A DNA stretch of 64,000 nt from Ustilago trichophora (GCA_900323505.1 OOIN01000001.1:124001-188000), one strand, 5' to 3'; numbered from the stretch's first letter, positions 20,161-31,737 are shown. Program-made: numbers and translations. Notes: generated from the letters alone by a model not told the origin.

Positions 20161-21555
20161 ATGTCGTCCACATATGCTCGCCCACACCCATATTCCATCT
20201 TCACCCATTCCGTTGGCGCCAACATCGCTGGTCATTCGCTACTCTCCAAGCTCCGTGCCGTAGCCGAAGCCGGATTCGATGGCATCGAGCTCTTCCAGGA
20301 TGATCTCGACGCCTTCGCTACCTCGGAAGAGTTTCGCCGCATCCAGGAGCTGGGTAATGCCATCACTGTACCCCAGCACCAACAGAATCTAGTTTCGCTC
20401 ACTCCCCCCGACTCGCCCATGAACCTCAACAGGCGCTTTTCAGAGTCTTCCACTGCCAGCAACTCGTCCTCCAGCACTAGTGCGACGTCGTATACTACCG
20501 GCAACGCAGTAGGTGCAGGCAAGCCCCACTTTGTTGTGGCTGGTCTCGATGATGATCTCCTGGTGCGAAACGACAAGGGTGAGCTCGTCATCGGCTTAGA
20601 CGGCCTGCCGATGACATATAACGCCTGGGGTACCTGTACGGCCACCGTGTATAGGCAGGAGCTGGCTGCTGCATCGTATATTGCTTCGTTCTGCGACTCG
20701 CTTGGTCTTCGCATCTATAGCCTCCAGCCCTTGAGAGACTTTGAGGGCTGGGCCAAGCCTGAAGACCAGCTCCTTGCGCTGCGTCGTGCTCGCTCTCGTT
20801 TTGAGATCATGCGTGCCCTCGGCGCCGACTTGCTGCTCATCTGCTCCAACAACCAGCATGCACCTGCCACAGTTGGCGATCTCGAGAGGATCGGTAACGA
20901 CCTGGCCCAGTTGGCTCAATTTGCTGACCACTTTGGTCCTGTCCTGGCACCTCATCGCACCAACACCGACGGATCTGTGGAGCGTCAAGCCAAACTGATC
21001 AGGATCGGCTACGAAGCTCTTTCGTGGGGAGCACACGTCGATGTTTGGTCTCGCGCCTGGCAGGCCGTCAAACATGCCGACAAGTGCAACGTCGGTCTCA
21101 TTCTCGATTCGTTCAACACACTGGCACGGGAATATGCTGACCCCTGCACTGCCACTGGCATTACGGACAAGTACGAAGACCCCTACGCGGAGGTCATGAA
21201 GTCAATCAATGCGCTTGTCACTGTGCCTGCCGACAAGATCTTCTTCCTCCAGATTGGAGATGCTCGCAAGATGCAGACGCCTCTGTTACCATCTCCGAAT
21301 GCAGACGAGCCAAGACCGGCGAGGATGATCTGGTCTCGTGGGAACAGGCTCTTCCCCTGCGAGTACAAGGAAGGCGCGTTCCTGCCCACGAGGGAATTCG
21401 TCAAGGCGGCTGTTAGGGACGCAGGTTACAAGGGACCGTGGAGCATCGAGGTTTTCAACAGCAGTCTCTCGGACGAAGGTGAAGCGGTTCCTGTTTTGCA
21501 CGCCTGTCGTGCTCGGGCTGGACTCGATCGTCTTTTTGAAGAGGTCTATGCTTAG
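20161..21555 (+). CDS. 3-dehydroshikimate dehydratase (QA-4/QutC type)
   Basis: Uninterrupted frame of 464 residues from the ATG at 20161; an in-frame codon 33 bases upstream is not ATG. The enzyme converts 3-dehydroshikimate to protocatechuate in quinate/shikimate catabolism. It is a metal-dependent xylose-isomerase-like TIM barrel acting in the cytosol. The N-terminus has A-G-H-S-L-L-S-K-L and G-F-D-G-I-E-L-F-x-D-D-L, as in QA-4. The C-terminal half carries Y-E-A-L-S-W-G-x-H-V-D-x-W, L-I-L-D-S-F-N, Y-A-D-P, K-I-F-F-L-Q-I-G-D-A, M-I-W-S-R-G-N-R-L-F and S-I-E-V-F-N, which follow the fungal enzyme block by block. A serine-rich insertion with a following segment (residues ~85-165) lengthens the first third compared with QA-4. 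No other quinate-pathway gene adjoins it, so it is not in a qa/qut-type cluster here. Confidence 0.85.
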   Translation: MSSTYARPHPYSIFTHSVGANIAGHSLLSKLRAVAEAGFDGIELFQDDLDAFATSEEFRRIQELGNAITVPQHQQNLVSLTPPDSPMNLNRRFSESSTASNSSSSTSATSYTTGNAVGAGKPHFVVAGLDDDLLVRNDKGELVIGLDGLPMTYNAWGTCTATVYRQELAAASYIASFCDSLGLRIYSLQPLRDFEGWAKPEDQLLALRRARSRFEIMRALGADLLLICSNNQHAPATVGDLERIGNDLAQLAQFADHFGPVLAPHRTNTDGSVERQAKLIRIGYEALSWGAHVDVWSRAWQAVKHADKCNVGLILDSFNTLAREYADPCTATGITDKYEDPYAEVMKSINALVTVPADKIFFLQIGDARKMQTPLLPSPNADEPRPARMIWSRGNRLFPCEYKEGAFLPTREFVKAAVRDAGYKGPWSIEVFNSSLSDEGEAVPVLHACRARAGLDRLFEEVYA

Positions 21556-21827
21556 ACCACTCGCCTCCCTTCCACCCTACATTCTTTTACCTGGCTCGTC
21601 TAGTCTTTGTATCTTCCTTCTGGTTTGCTCTGCATCTGCGTCTGAACATCGGACAGCCATTGGTGGCTGTCTGGCAACATACCCTTTTCACACTCTTTGT
21701 AACTATATGCATCGTCTCTGTTCTCGCACTCGTTTCTGTTCGTTCTGGGTTTCGGTTTGGTTTTGGCCCTGTTGGTCGGGCTCTATTCAATGGACATTGT
21801 TCTTCATCCGCCCCAGTGTGTATGTGA

Positions 21828-24290
21828 TTATGCGCGGTTCTTGAGTAGGAGGTGCATGCCTTCTCCAACTGCTCTTGTGGATGCAAGGGTGTTTCTTGCT
21901 GCCAGCTGACCTATTTCGACGGCAGTGTTGATGATTTCGTACCACTGCGTGCCGTGCTTCTCGACAGGCGATGCATTGTTTTGTGAAAGGAGATGGGACA
22001 GCGTAGCCGTGAATGCGCCGGCAAAGCTGTCTCCGCATCCTGTTGTGTTGACCACCTCAACTTGGCCTGCCGGGATTGGGTGGTGCTGAACGCTCGTCGC
22101 ATCTATCGTGACGACGCCGTGGCGACCGACTTTGAGTAGCACTGTGGAGAAGATTTTGGCATCTACCAAAGCTTTGGCTTTCACCAGTGTTGAGGGCTCG
22201 ACAATGTTCGAAGGTATATTCGAGACAGAATCTTGGGGGGTTTTAGTTGAGTGCAGAAGGAGATCGAGATCGACACACGTCGCATGGATCTGTTCGAGCT
22301 CGACGGCGTTTGGCGTAGCAAAGGTTATCGGTTGTCTGCTAGCGTTGCTTTTGGTGGATTCGGCAAAGTGCGAAAGGATAATGGTAGATTTGGTGACGCT
22401 GGTGGGTTCGAACAGCGTTAAAATCCTCTTTCGCTCGGTGCTGTTGTAGGTTTCGCAAGCGGTGAGAAGCTCGCCTGCCTGCTGGGCGCCAATGTTGCCG
22501 TCGAAGACAATCATTTCCGGTGCTTCCTCCTCTAGCAATGCTGCCAGGTTAATATGCGAGCAAGTGGAATACAAAGCAGCTTGGCCAATATCCATATCAG
22601 CCACACCCGAGATGAGATCTCCTGAATCGTCGAGCATCAACGAGCAGACTGCCGTCCTTTCTCCGTCATCAGCAGGGGTGAATAGGCCATCTGTTCGCAT
22701 ACCTGCTTGTTGCATGCCCGTTCTTAGGAGCAGTCCAAAGTCGTCGTTTCCGTGAGGAGAGATGAGTTTGACTGGTGATGATGTGGGGCTCGGATGATGG
22801 AAGGATAGGACACGGGTCGCTGTTTCGGCCATGTTCCGTGCCACACCTCCGAGAGTGACTGATACGCGGCCGGGATATGTGGTGGCAGCGAGCTGGGAGG
22901 TGTTGCCAGCAGAGCGTGTTTGCGAGGTAATGTCGACTGCTGCTGCTCCGAAGATCAGGATTCTCGCTTTGTCTGATGATGGCTGAGTAGGGCACGAGGA
23001 AGAGAGGGATCGGTTTCAGCACTACATTTCAGGCATAGAAAGAAGTCCAAAAGGTTGAGAGTGGTTGCTTATGCGCCTTGGCTACAGGCTTTTGTGTATA
23101 TACATGTGGAAGATGGCGAGGGAGGAAGAAGGAGAGCTTAACTCACAGTCGACTGCACACCACCAAGAGCGTACGTGTTGCCAGCTTGCTGAACCTCATT
23201 TTCGATCCTATCGAGCTCGACCGCGATCTTTGCGGCTTTCTTTGCGTTGTTCACCACGAGCGCCCTGTTGCTCTTCTTGCTGTCTGGAATGAGCTCTGCG
23301 AGCCTCTTGAGCAGCCATGGGGTGACCTCCTTGCCCTTTTTGTCGATGCCTTGTTCGATGGATTCGCGCACCGCCTGCTCTACGCAGGCCTGGATCTTGG
23401 CACCGACCTCGTTCCACTCGGAGGGGATGGGGTTGGCAAAAACCTGTCCGCTCTGAAGGCCGAGTTGAGCATTGGCAAAGATGGCGGAGGCAGCTTGGGC
23501 GTCGCTGCCAGCATAGGGGACGTAGAGGCCCGAGTTAGAGGTGTAGAAGGCAGGGAACTCGCCGGTGGAGTTGAAGGTGGTGACGGAGACGCCGAACGTT
23601 TCGAGCACTTCGAGGGTGCGTGGGATGTCGAGGATAGATTTGGGACCAGAGCAGAAGACGGCGACAGGGGTGCGGCCAAGTTCTGTCAAGTCAGCAGAGA
23701 TGTCCATTGCTGAGTGAGCCAAGGAGAAGCAGGAGTGTCAGCTTTTTCATAGTCGCTCTACAACAACTGGGAGATAGAGAGGTGGTAGGGAAGGACTTAC
23801 TTGACTCAGCACCGCGGTGCACTCCACCAATACCACCCGTAGCAAAGATTGGGATGCCAGCCATGTGCGCCAGCACCATGGTGCCGCTGACTGTGGTACC
23901 ACCGACAGTACCTTTTCCTTTGGCGAGCACATGTGCGATATCCCTACGACTTGCCTTGATAGCCTGGTTCTTACTGGGATCAATGGCGCACTGAGCCAAC
24001 CTCTCTAGCTGCTGCTGATCCAACCCGACCAACGGCTTGCCGTCCAGCAAAGCGATTGTGGCTGGAACAGCGCCATTGTCGACCACGGTCTGCTCGAGCT
24101 CCTGTGCTACCTCGAGGTTGAGTGGGTAGGGCAAGCCGTGTGTGATGATGGTCGATTCGAGCGCTACGACAGGAGCCCTTGTGCTGGGGGTCAACGCCGA
24201 TCGAACAGCTGGTGAGAGCGAGAGCGTAGGGTGAGGCGTGCGTTTGAGCGCCTGCGCTGCTTGGCGCAGCATCCGTGTGGATCGAACCAT
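21828..24290 (-). CDS. bifunctional pseudouridine-5'-phosphate glycosidase / pseudouridine kinase
   Basis: Three exons: 23801-24290, 23147-23709 and 21828-22982. Intron 1 is phase 1 (GTAAGT) and intron 2 is phase 0 (GTGAGT). The frame joins to 735 residues. The N-terminal half is the PsuG (YeiN) glycosidase, which splits pseudouridine 5'-phosphate to uracil and ribose 5-phosphate. Motifs are [47 protein letters not shown], spanning intron 1, and [10 protein letters not shown]. The C-terminal half is a PfkB-family kinase that makes the substrate: [10 protein letters not shown] at its start and [12 protein letters not shown] with the catalytic Asp near the end. Bacteria encode these as separate genes; fungi such as S. 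pombe also carry the fusion. A possible mitochondrial-type presequence (R-rich, residues 1-30) precedes the first domain. Confidence 0.92.
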
Positions 24291-24861
24291 TTTGAGGATG
24301 AAGAAGGGTGAAGAAGGGAGGAGAGATGCGATTTCTGATCCCCTCGCCAAGCCCCCTTATATGCTCCTTGCTGATGAGAAATGGTGAAGTGGCTTGTTCG
24401 GGAAGGAAGAAGGATTCTATGAGCCGTCGATCCGACCTTCCCCACGTCCACAAAAAGAAGCTCAACCGTTGGTCTGGGATAGCGGAAAGGAGCAATAACG
24501 GCACCTCGGTCCTGTTCCCTTTTTTTGGACTCTCGAAACAAATTCGCCGAACATTCAAACAACACGCGTGGAAGGAAGATCGGAAGCTCGGTTCACCATA
24601 CAGCAAGAGGCCGCGATTGGCTTGCAGTCTCTCTTTTACCGGAACATGGCAGCAAGTTCCCCACGTCTGGTCTCTAACTCGGTGCTCTGCAGGGTAGCTT
24701 ATCGCTGATCGGACACGATACGATGCACACACTTTGGCTCAATTGGGCTGATTGTGGCAAAAAGCTTCTATTGCAAGTGAGCCGATGGGAGCCTTGAATG
24801 AAACAAAAGAGGGTTTGGCTCGGCTCTTCTACCGGACGACGGACGTCGATGCGAGAGAAGC

Positions 24862-26283
24862 TCAAAGCTCTTCATGTCCAGCAGCGGCGTGCTCGGTTCC
24901 TGCAGCTGTACGGCCAGAGACGGATTCGAGAACTGTTCGTGGAGCAAAAAGCAATTTCTTGTCAGCATCTTCTCCTATTACTTTCCAGATACCAGCCTTT
25001 CAGTAAACTTACCGTTCTGCAATGCCGGATCGACCGTTTCAGGCAAGACGACCTGCCATTCGAGATAGAGCTTACCAAAGAGCATGTCGCGTCCAGCGCG
25101 GGTGACTTCTTCGGCTGCTTCGGACAGCATCGTTCCGTGTACCGGCATTCCCTCGTCGTCGACGACAGAGACAAAACCGGGTTGGGTGACTCCATCACGC
25201 TTGACGGTGACTGTACGGCCGTCCATGTGTGTGAGGTTACGTTCAAAGCCGAGAAGTGCTTCAGAGAGGGTGATGGGTAGGGTCTTGTATAGCGATGTGC
25301 CTCCGCGTCGAAACTGGCCTTTGGAGCGTCTTGCGCTGTAGACGTGCGAATAGGAATGCGGGAGCGCACGGGTGTGAGCTTCTTAATGTCCTCAGCATGA
25401 AACACGTCCAAGAGTCTAAGCGGAAAGGGGGTAGAGCTACATACCTGATTTTGACAATCACGTCTCCAGCTTCATAGTCTGGCGCTTCATCCGCCTCTCC
25501 TTCGATCACCACTTCCACACCTTCTTCAGCTCCACGTTCGAGATCTACATCGATCGATGCTACTTCCTGGACAATCTTCTGACCGTGGCACTTGGAGCAT
25601 TTGTGTGCGATGACCGAACCTGCACCACCACATCTGTCGCAGGTCATCTGTGCATTCGTAATGAAGCCTGGCATAATCTGCTGCCTGACAATCCTGATAC
25701 CTCGACCATCGCATGCATCGCACGTGTGAATGTCACCCGACGATTCGGCACCGCTTCCATCGCAGTGCGAGCAGACTACATTCCTCTGGTATTCCAGCGT
25801 GAACGTCTTGCCTTTGTAAAAGTCTTCGATATCCACTTCGACGTTGAATGCCTTGTTTGGGCCCTTTCGCACTCCACCTCCGCCTCCTCCACCGCCAAAG
25901 AAGCGGCTGAAGATGTCGAATGGATCCTGTGCATGCTGATGTGGGTTGTCCTTCCTAGCCTGATGCTTTTTGACTCCGTCCACGCCGTATCGGTCGTAGA
26001 TCTTGCGCGTCTCTGCATCGCTGAGGGTTTGGTAGGCATCGCTGAGTTCGAGGAATTCGGCATGCTTGTCGGGATGTTTGTCAGGGTGGATCTTTTGCGC
26101 CCGTTTGCGGTAGGCTCGTTTGATGTCTCGTTCCGATGCTGACTTGTCGACGCCAAGCACCTTGTAGTAGTCCTTGGCTGCTGCCACGAAAGCGGCCATC
26201 CAGATCGAGAGGACGATGGAGAGTAACAGCAGCCAAGAAAGCCCGCGACGGCCTTGCTTGGGTCCTGATATCAACGGCTTCAT
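24862..26283 (-). CDS. SCJ1: ER-lumenal DnaJ co-chaperone (Scj1 type) with C-terminal HEEL
   Basis: Three exons: 25445-26283, 25013-25335 and 24862-24932. The donors are GTATGT (phase 2) and GTAAGT (phase 1), giving 410 residues. It stimulates BiP/Kar2 in folding and degradation of ER proteins. Residues 15-36 are a hydrophobic signal sequence after a basic start. The J domain follows at once (D-Y-Y-K-V-L-G-V, then H-P-D near residue 66), then a G/F-like linker with eight glycines. Four zinc-finger repeats follow (CSHCDGSG, CDACDGRG, CDRCGGAG, CSKCHGQK), then the substrate-binding C-terminal domains. The short last exon encodes 22 residues ending H-E-E-L, a KDEL/HDEL-type retention signal. Without splicing of that exon the signal would be lost, since reading into the intron ends at a stop after LVSGK. 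Only that last intron decides ER retention. Confidence 0.92.
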
Positions 26284-26894
26284 CTTGTATGACTGCCCGT
26301 GTGCGATTCACCAGCTGAATCGATCTCGAATTGCTCGCTCTCTGGTGCGGTAGCCTTGCGTTAGCCTCTGAGCCGTACAAATCTGAGTCGAGATGTGCTC
26401 GAGGTAGATGCCCAGTCAGCCCAAAATGCCCAAAATGACTCCTGCAGCACTTTAAGTGTAAAGTGCGAGAGACAGTGACAGAGTTGTTGCCCCTGATATT
26501 GTTGCTGTGGAAGTGGATAAGGAAGAGATGTCAACCAAAGGGTCAAGGTGGGGTCCAGGTGTCACACGAAGCCCCGAGCGTGAAATCTAATCTCGGCTTT
26601 CGGCAAAGATGAGCTGGAAGGTTGCATTTCCCTGGCAATTCTTCTCACGCCCCGCCGGCCAGCCGTTTCTTTTTTTTTTTTTTTTTTTTTTTTTTTCCCT
26701 GTCGTGCGACAGGCCACAATCAACCGGATGTCTTCAACCTTTGCTCACCAAGCTCATCCAGATCCGAACAACATCGCCATGGTGCAATTTGTGACAAGAT
26801 CGGGGCGCATTACTCAAGACTGACGAAGGGTATCAATACATTTTGGATCCTCAGAGCGATTCCATAATACAAAGGAGGCCCAAGAAGCGAGCCT
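26284..26894. other. intergenic with poly(T) tract
   Basis: Promoter side of the DnaJ gene and 3' side of the transcription factor gene. Contains 27 T at 26670-26696. No gene is seen. Confidence 0.5.
26670..26696 (+). repeat. poly(T) tract, 27 bases
   Basis: An uninterrupted T run read directly; on the minus strand it is a poly(A). Confidence 0.9.
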
Positions 26895-29376
26895 TCAAAA
26901 GGCCCAATTGAAGCAACCTACACTTTTGAGGAAGAGCCCCCAGTCGGTAGGTGTCAATCCACTGTCAACCAAGCTCCAAAGATGCTCGTTGAGTTTCTCC
27001 ATGCGGTCCAAGTCGAACTTGTAGTAGGGTCTCAGCTCGTGAAACATGAGACGAATACGATCTCGGTCCTGTGGTCCAGCGGAGAAGGCTGCGAACGAGA
27101 GCGGCAGTAACAATCTGGAGATCGCAATGGCGTGAATGCATGCGAGACCAAGAGCATAGGGTCAGTAGGTGGAATTTAAGTCGAACGTGAGCGATCGAAA
27201 CTTACCCTTTCGTGATGCCTGCTTGGATAGCTTCTTCTGTGCGATTGAGTACGACAGCTGTAGGTTCGGCAAAGCATGGATGGTCTGCGGGTTTGGAGAA
27301 GATGACCGAGTGGATATAGAGCTCGGCAGCAGCAACGTAAAGGTGATTCATGATGACCGGCAGCAACGTCTGAAGCGTCCTCGTCGCCTCAGCCGGGAAG
27401 GGCATTTTGGCCCAGATGGGGATCTCTGCCACCAAAGCTCGCGCTGTCGACTCGAGCCACAGGCGGGTCTCCTCGTACTCTGGTGGCAGGGCAGCCGGCG
27501 ATCCACCTCCGATGGCCTCGGAGAGAATGATGGTGACGCTGGTGCGCTCTTGAAGCTCTCGTCGGGTCGCTTCTACCCGCGTCATTCTTGCCAACATATC
27601 AATCATACCGCGATGCAAGCCAAATGTTTGCAGAACGCTGTCCTCCTTGATGCTACGCGGCGAGTCCATCAAGGCGTACCACCAATCATCCCACGGCTGT
27701 AGAAAGAGCGTATAGTCGTCTGAAGTGAGCGAGCTGAGCGCATCGAAGCAGGCGATCTGCTCGATAAGGAAGAGACTCGAGGGATCCGATTGGTCCACAA
27801 AAGCCGCCGGACCACCAAGCTCTGCAATGGCCCTGGATGCGATGTGTAGCGCGTCCTGCCAATCTTGTTGTGCAGCCAGCCTATCGCGCGTAGCGAGGCC
27901 AAGGACAGTGGCAAGCATGATGGCAGCATTGCTTCGGTCGAGCGGTGCCCGCCTTTCCTTGAGCGTGGTTCGCAACAAGCGAAGACTTTCGTTACGCCGA
28001 AGGTTGCTCAACTCGAGCAAAACGTTGGACATGATGCTTTTTGTGTCGCCCACGCCTTCCATACCGGAAGTCGTACCGTATGCGTTGACAGGATGTGACG
28101 CGGAACCCTGCGGGGAAGGACCGGACATGCTCTTGGCACCGTCGCCAAAATTGTCCGAGGTTGGTGACGAATCCTGAGGCCGAGCTGCAACAGCAGGAAA
28201 GAGGTCCGGGATGGGTGCTTGCGAAAGCTTGTGGCCGATGTCGAGGCTTGCCATGCTGAGAAGTGCAGAACGAAGAGCATCTTCATAACCATTGGTACCA
28301 TGGGGATGCCTGACCGCAAAGGTAGCATGGTACCGGATCCATCGGTTATCCGAGAGCGGTATTCTCATGACGCAAAGCTGTGGCGCAACCTCGAGAATGT
28401 AGTGCCGGAAGAGGCATTGCTGCTCATAGGTCGGAAAGTAAGCATCGAGGTGTTCAAAGCCAAGTCCTGATGGCAACTCGGGAAGTTTGACTTTAGAAAT
28501 ATCGATCGAGGATGAGGCGAACGAGCCCGAGTAAATATGCGAATGTATCCGTGGTCTGTGGTGGTCGTAATCCGAGCTTTCTCGCTGCGCTATTCGGGAG
28601 GTAGGCTCGGTATCTTTGTGGGCACGATAGCGGTCGTGATGAGTGCTGGTGGATGTTCGAGCTCGACCGTTGCGGTGGAGGAAGGGTGCGTGCGCATCTG
28701 GTCCATCAAATGGCGACTGAGGTGAAGTAGACGAGAAACCGCGTGTATACTGTGAGGAAGGTGCCAGGCCGACGCCTTCGAGTGGTGAAAAGTGAGAAGA
28801 GCCACTGCTTGGTGCGTTTATCGGTTCGGCTGGCTGAGTGGGATGGATAAGTGATGAGACCTGAATGCCTGGTAACGTCGGAGGGCTGGCGCTGAGTGGC
28901 GGAACCTCGGCCATCGCTTCTTGTGTTGGAGCAGAGCCATTGGGATCCAATGATGTAGAAGCCTCTGCATAGACACATTCGCGGTCTCCACATGCACATC
29001 TGCGGCATACTGGCTTGCCTTCGTCGCACTTTACTCGACGCTTTCGACAGGTGAGGCAGCCAGCGAGCGATCTTTCATGATAGCGTTTTACACGGTTGGG
29101 GATGTATTTTGCTTTGCCTTTGGTACCCTTTGACGGCCCTGGTCGCTCATTGATAGAGTTGGAGGCGGACGCCAGGGTGTCGGATCGCGGTCGCTTGGAG
29201 GGGCCCGCAGTGGGTGAAGCAGCCACTGTTTCACGATTGTCGTTGGTGCCAGCGGCTGAACGCGGCGAGTCAAGCTGATGACTGTTCGGAAGTTCCAGCT
29301 GCGACGGTGAAGTGGACGGCGAGTCAGTCTGTTTGGGTGGGGTGGATATGGACGTTTTTCTGGGAACCGTCGACAT
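26895..29376 (-). CDS. Zn2Cys6 fungal transcription factor
   Basis: Two exons, 27206-29376 and 26895-27114, joined in phase 2 across a GTAAGT/CCAG intron, give 796 residues from the ATG at 29376. An in-frame Met 49 codons upstream is less likely. The binuclear zinc cluster lies near residues 108-136: C-L-T-C-R-K-R-R-V-K-C-D, then C-R-R-C and a final C, the canonical C-x2-C-x6-C-x6-C-x2-C-x6-C. A basic run precedes it. The long middle is Ser/Pro-rich. From about residue 310 the fungal-specific regulatory domain begins (L-G-F-E-H-L-D-A-Y-F-P-T-Y-E-Q-Q-C-L-F-R-H-Y), with S-L-D-I-G-H and L-G-L-A-T-R-D-R-L further on. Target genes are unknown. The very end is uncertain, because a GTAGGT near the stop could be a further donor. 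Confidence 0.88.
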
Positions 29377-29857
29377 GTCGGCTAGGGCTATGTCAACATT
29401 CCTGAAAGGGGATCCGTGTCCAAGACTGCAATCTTGTGACCGGGTGTTGAGGATCGATCTGCGTGGGCGTCGAAATAGGACGAGGCCAAGATCAATATGC
29501 TGAATGGTGAAAGAAAGAGCCAAGGTACGATGATAGAACCGTAGGCCAAGGTCACGATTACTGCAAACCGAGAAGCCAAATAGTTCAAGCTGGCTTGCAA
29601 GTACGTAGGATCCGCTGGAAAAAGAAGGACGAATCGGGGAGGAAGAAGATTCGAGATCAGATGAAGGGTGGAAAGAAAGATGCGAGTAAGAATCTAAGAA
29701 TCGGCGTAGTCGGCAATGGTAGAAGCACTAGAAGACAGTCAAAGGAGATAGCGCGGAGTTGGCTCTCGCGGTGCAAAATCGACGCGGGGTTGAGGGCTCA
29801 GTGTACACACACAAGGAAGAGAGATAGAAGCGATAAGTTTGTGTCTCCTTGATGATA
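29377..29857. other. upstream flank of the transcription factor gene
   Basis: Probable promoter and leader. An in-frame open stretch continues to 29523, but I place the start at 29376. No separate gene is recognised. Confidence 0.4.
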
Positions 29858-29960
29858 CAGTCGCGTCCAATACTGCCCCGTATCTGACCAAATTTGAGTT
29901 GCAAATTCTGAAAATTTCCAACAGCACAGCACACAATTAGCTCTGAAACACCACATCACA

Positions 29961-30058
29961 CAAGAATGATCACCACCTTAATGTCAATATTTTACTAGCT
30001 CATATCTAAAACCTGGATGTGATAGATGCTATCCATAGCTACAACTTACTCACCAACA
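29961..30058 (+). repeat. left arm of 98-bp internal inverted repeat
   Basis: Pairs with 30463-30560 on the opposite strand, with four mismatches. It includes the words ATATCTAAAACC and GATAGATGCTATCC. An RNA across the element would form a long hairpin with a loop of about 400 bases. Confidence 0.9.
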
Positions 30059-30462
30059 GAAAAAATAGTTTGGTCTTAGTTATTGTGCTGTAGCAGAATT
30101 GGCTCTCTTTTTTTGGAAATCTGAGTCCAAAATTTGCGCATTTGTGCACTTTATCAGTCTCTGGAATTTTCAATTCGAAAATTTGAAGATACCCTTCCTT
30201 ATACTGCCTTTTTCTCCTCAATGTCAGCAGACACTTGCCTATATGTTGGTGAGAAAGTTGTAGCTATACATACCAGCTACGCACACCATGATTGGTGCAA
30301 GTGAGCAGCAACATTGATCATAGTGTGATTTCCATTCTTGTGAAGGGGGGTGTTTTTTCGCAATACTGCGCTGTACAGTTGAATTTCACAAAATTTTTGA
30401 CCCCAATTTAAGGCTATCTTGATGCTGTTCCCGTTCAATAACCAAGACTGAACTATTTTTTT

Positions 30463-30560
30463 TGTTGGTGAGGAAGTTGTAGCTATGGATAGCATCTATC
30501 ACATCCAGGTTTTAGATATGAGCTAGGAAAATATCGACATTATGGTGGTGATCATTCTTG
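30463..30560 (-). repeat. right arm of 98-bp internal inverted repeat
   Basis: Inverted copy of 29961-30058. Beyond it towards the centre, weaker complementarity continues (AAAAAATAGTT followed by a GTCTTxGTTATTG word on both arms), so the original palindrome was longer. Confidence 0.9.
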
Positions 30561-30652
30561 TGAGGAGGCTTAGATTTGTAAAAATGACTGGTGTGGAGCC
30601 TCATTGATATTCAGCTCAGAACAAAATTATGGGACAGTTTTGGACGCGACTG

Positions 30653-31737
30653 TAAGTGGTGACTTTCTTTAAAGCGGCTCCAATCACTTTTGTTTTTCTT
30701 TTCTCTTTTTCCATTTTGCATAGGCAGACTACACTGACTGCCACGGCGTAAAAGCCGCAACTTTCGCTCAACCCCGCGCGATTTTGCTCCCAATCAAATG
30801 CGTGCGCTCAAATCAAACGAGCTTGACGAGCTGGACCCTATTTTCATTCTGACTATGTAGTCGGCTGTTGTGCTCTCTTTTCATCTCAGCCATGTCTACT
30901 TTGCAGCGGCGAATGGTAGTCGAATGTGAAGTGGGCAGCTACAAATCGGCAAACTGACCACATGGCCATGGCAATGCACGCTGAAGCGATCTGAGCCACT
31001 CAAAAGACACTACTGTAGCTGACAAGCACAACGGCAGGCCAAGCAAACCGAACCAAATCAAATCGCGCCATTGTGATTTCCACGTGTGACTGAGTGGCGT
31101 TTCAGCGCGAGACCTTCTTATCTCTGCAGTCACAGCAGGTCACATTCAGGAAGCGTCCAGCTGCGGCGACAAGCCCTCTGCTAAACATCTGATGCTTCTC
31201 ACATCTCAAGATCCCTCATACGGCGTGCCCGCAGAGACGAGAGGGTTTCAGCGGGAGACTCTTGTCCTAGCCATCTCTTCCAAGGTTGCCGTACGAGAGG
31301 TTCACCTCGTTAAGCCAAAAATTACCGGACTTCTTTTTCTGTTAGCTGCCGGAGCCAAGAAAAAAGCACAGCAGCCACTTCGGCACGAGCAACGGCCAAG
31401 CAAGGTCGGCTTTCTTGACCAAAGCCATTGACTGCGTTCAGGGTCCTCGCACGGATCCACCCTAGTCAAATGACGGCCACTTTTCATGCAAACACAGCTT
31501 TCTGCCGTCACCATCATGTATACGCCATGTCGCACCAAGAGGCGATCAGAATCGTGTTTTAGCTTGCTTGCCTGCAACCATCTGCCTCGTCTCCTCATAG
31601 AGCCACCGTCTGCCCACAAATCGTTGATCACGACACATCCGACACGACCGAATTGTTGCTGACTCCGGCTTCCTGATCATCATCACCTGCCTCCAAGCCG
31701 AAGCGCAAAGCTTTTGCCACGCTCAAAATCAGTCAGC
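30653..31737. other. intergenic, no gene recognised
   Basis: No domain-bearing frame, RNA gene or repeat is recognised between the foldback element and the hypothetical gene at 31738. The right end is the probable leader of that gene. Confidence 0.4.

Larger units (their letters stand above)
29858..30652. mobile_element. non-autonomous Tc1/mariner-type foldback element (MITE)
   Basis: A 795-base AT-rich element. The ends are inverted repeats: CAGTCGCGTCCAATACTGC at the left and the complement of CAGTCGCGTCCAAAACTGT at the right, 20 of 22 bases matching by eye. TA lies directly outside both ends (29856-29857 and 30653-30654), the target duplication of Tc1/mariner elements. Inside, 29961-30058 and 30463-30560 are inverted copies of 98 bases with four mismatches counted by eye, and a partial third copy lies at 30243-30270. 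There is no transposase frame, so it must move in trans if it moves at all. Confidence 0.85.
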
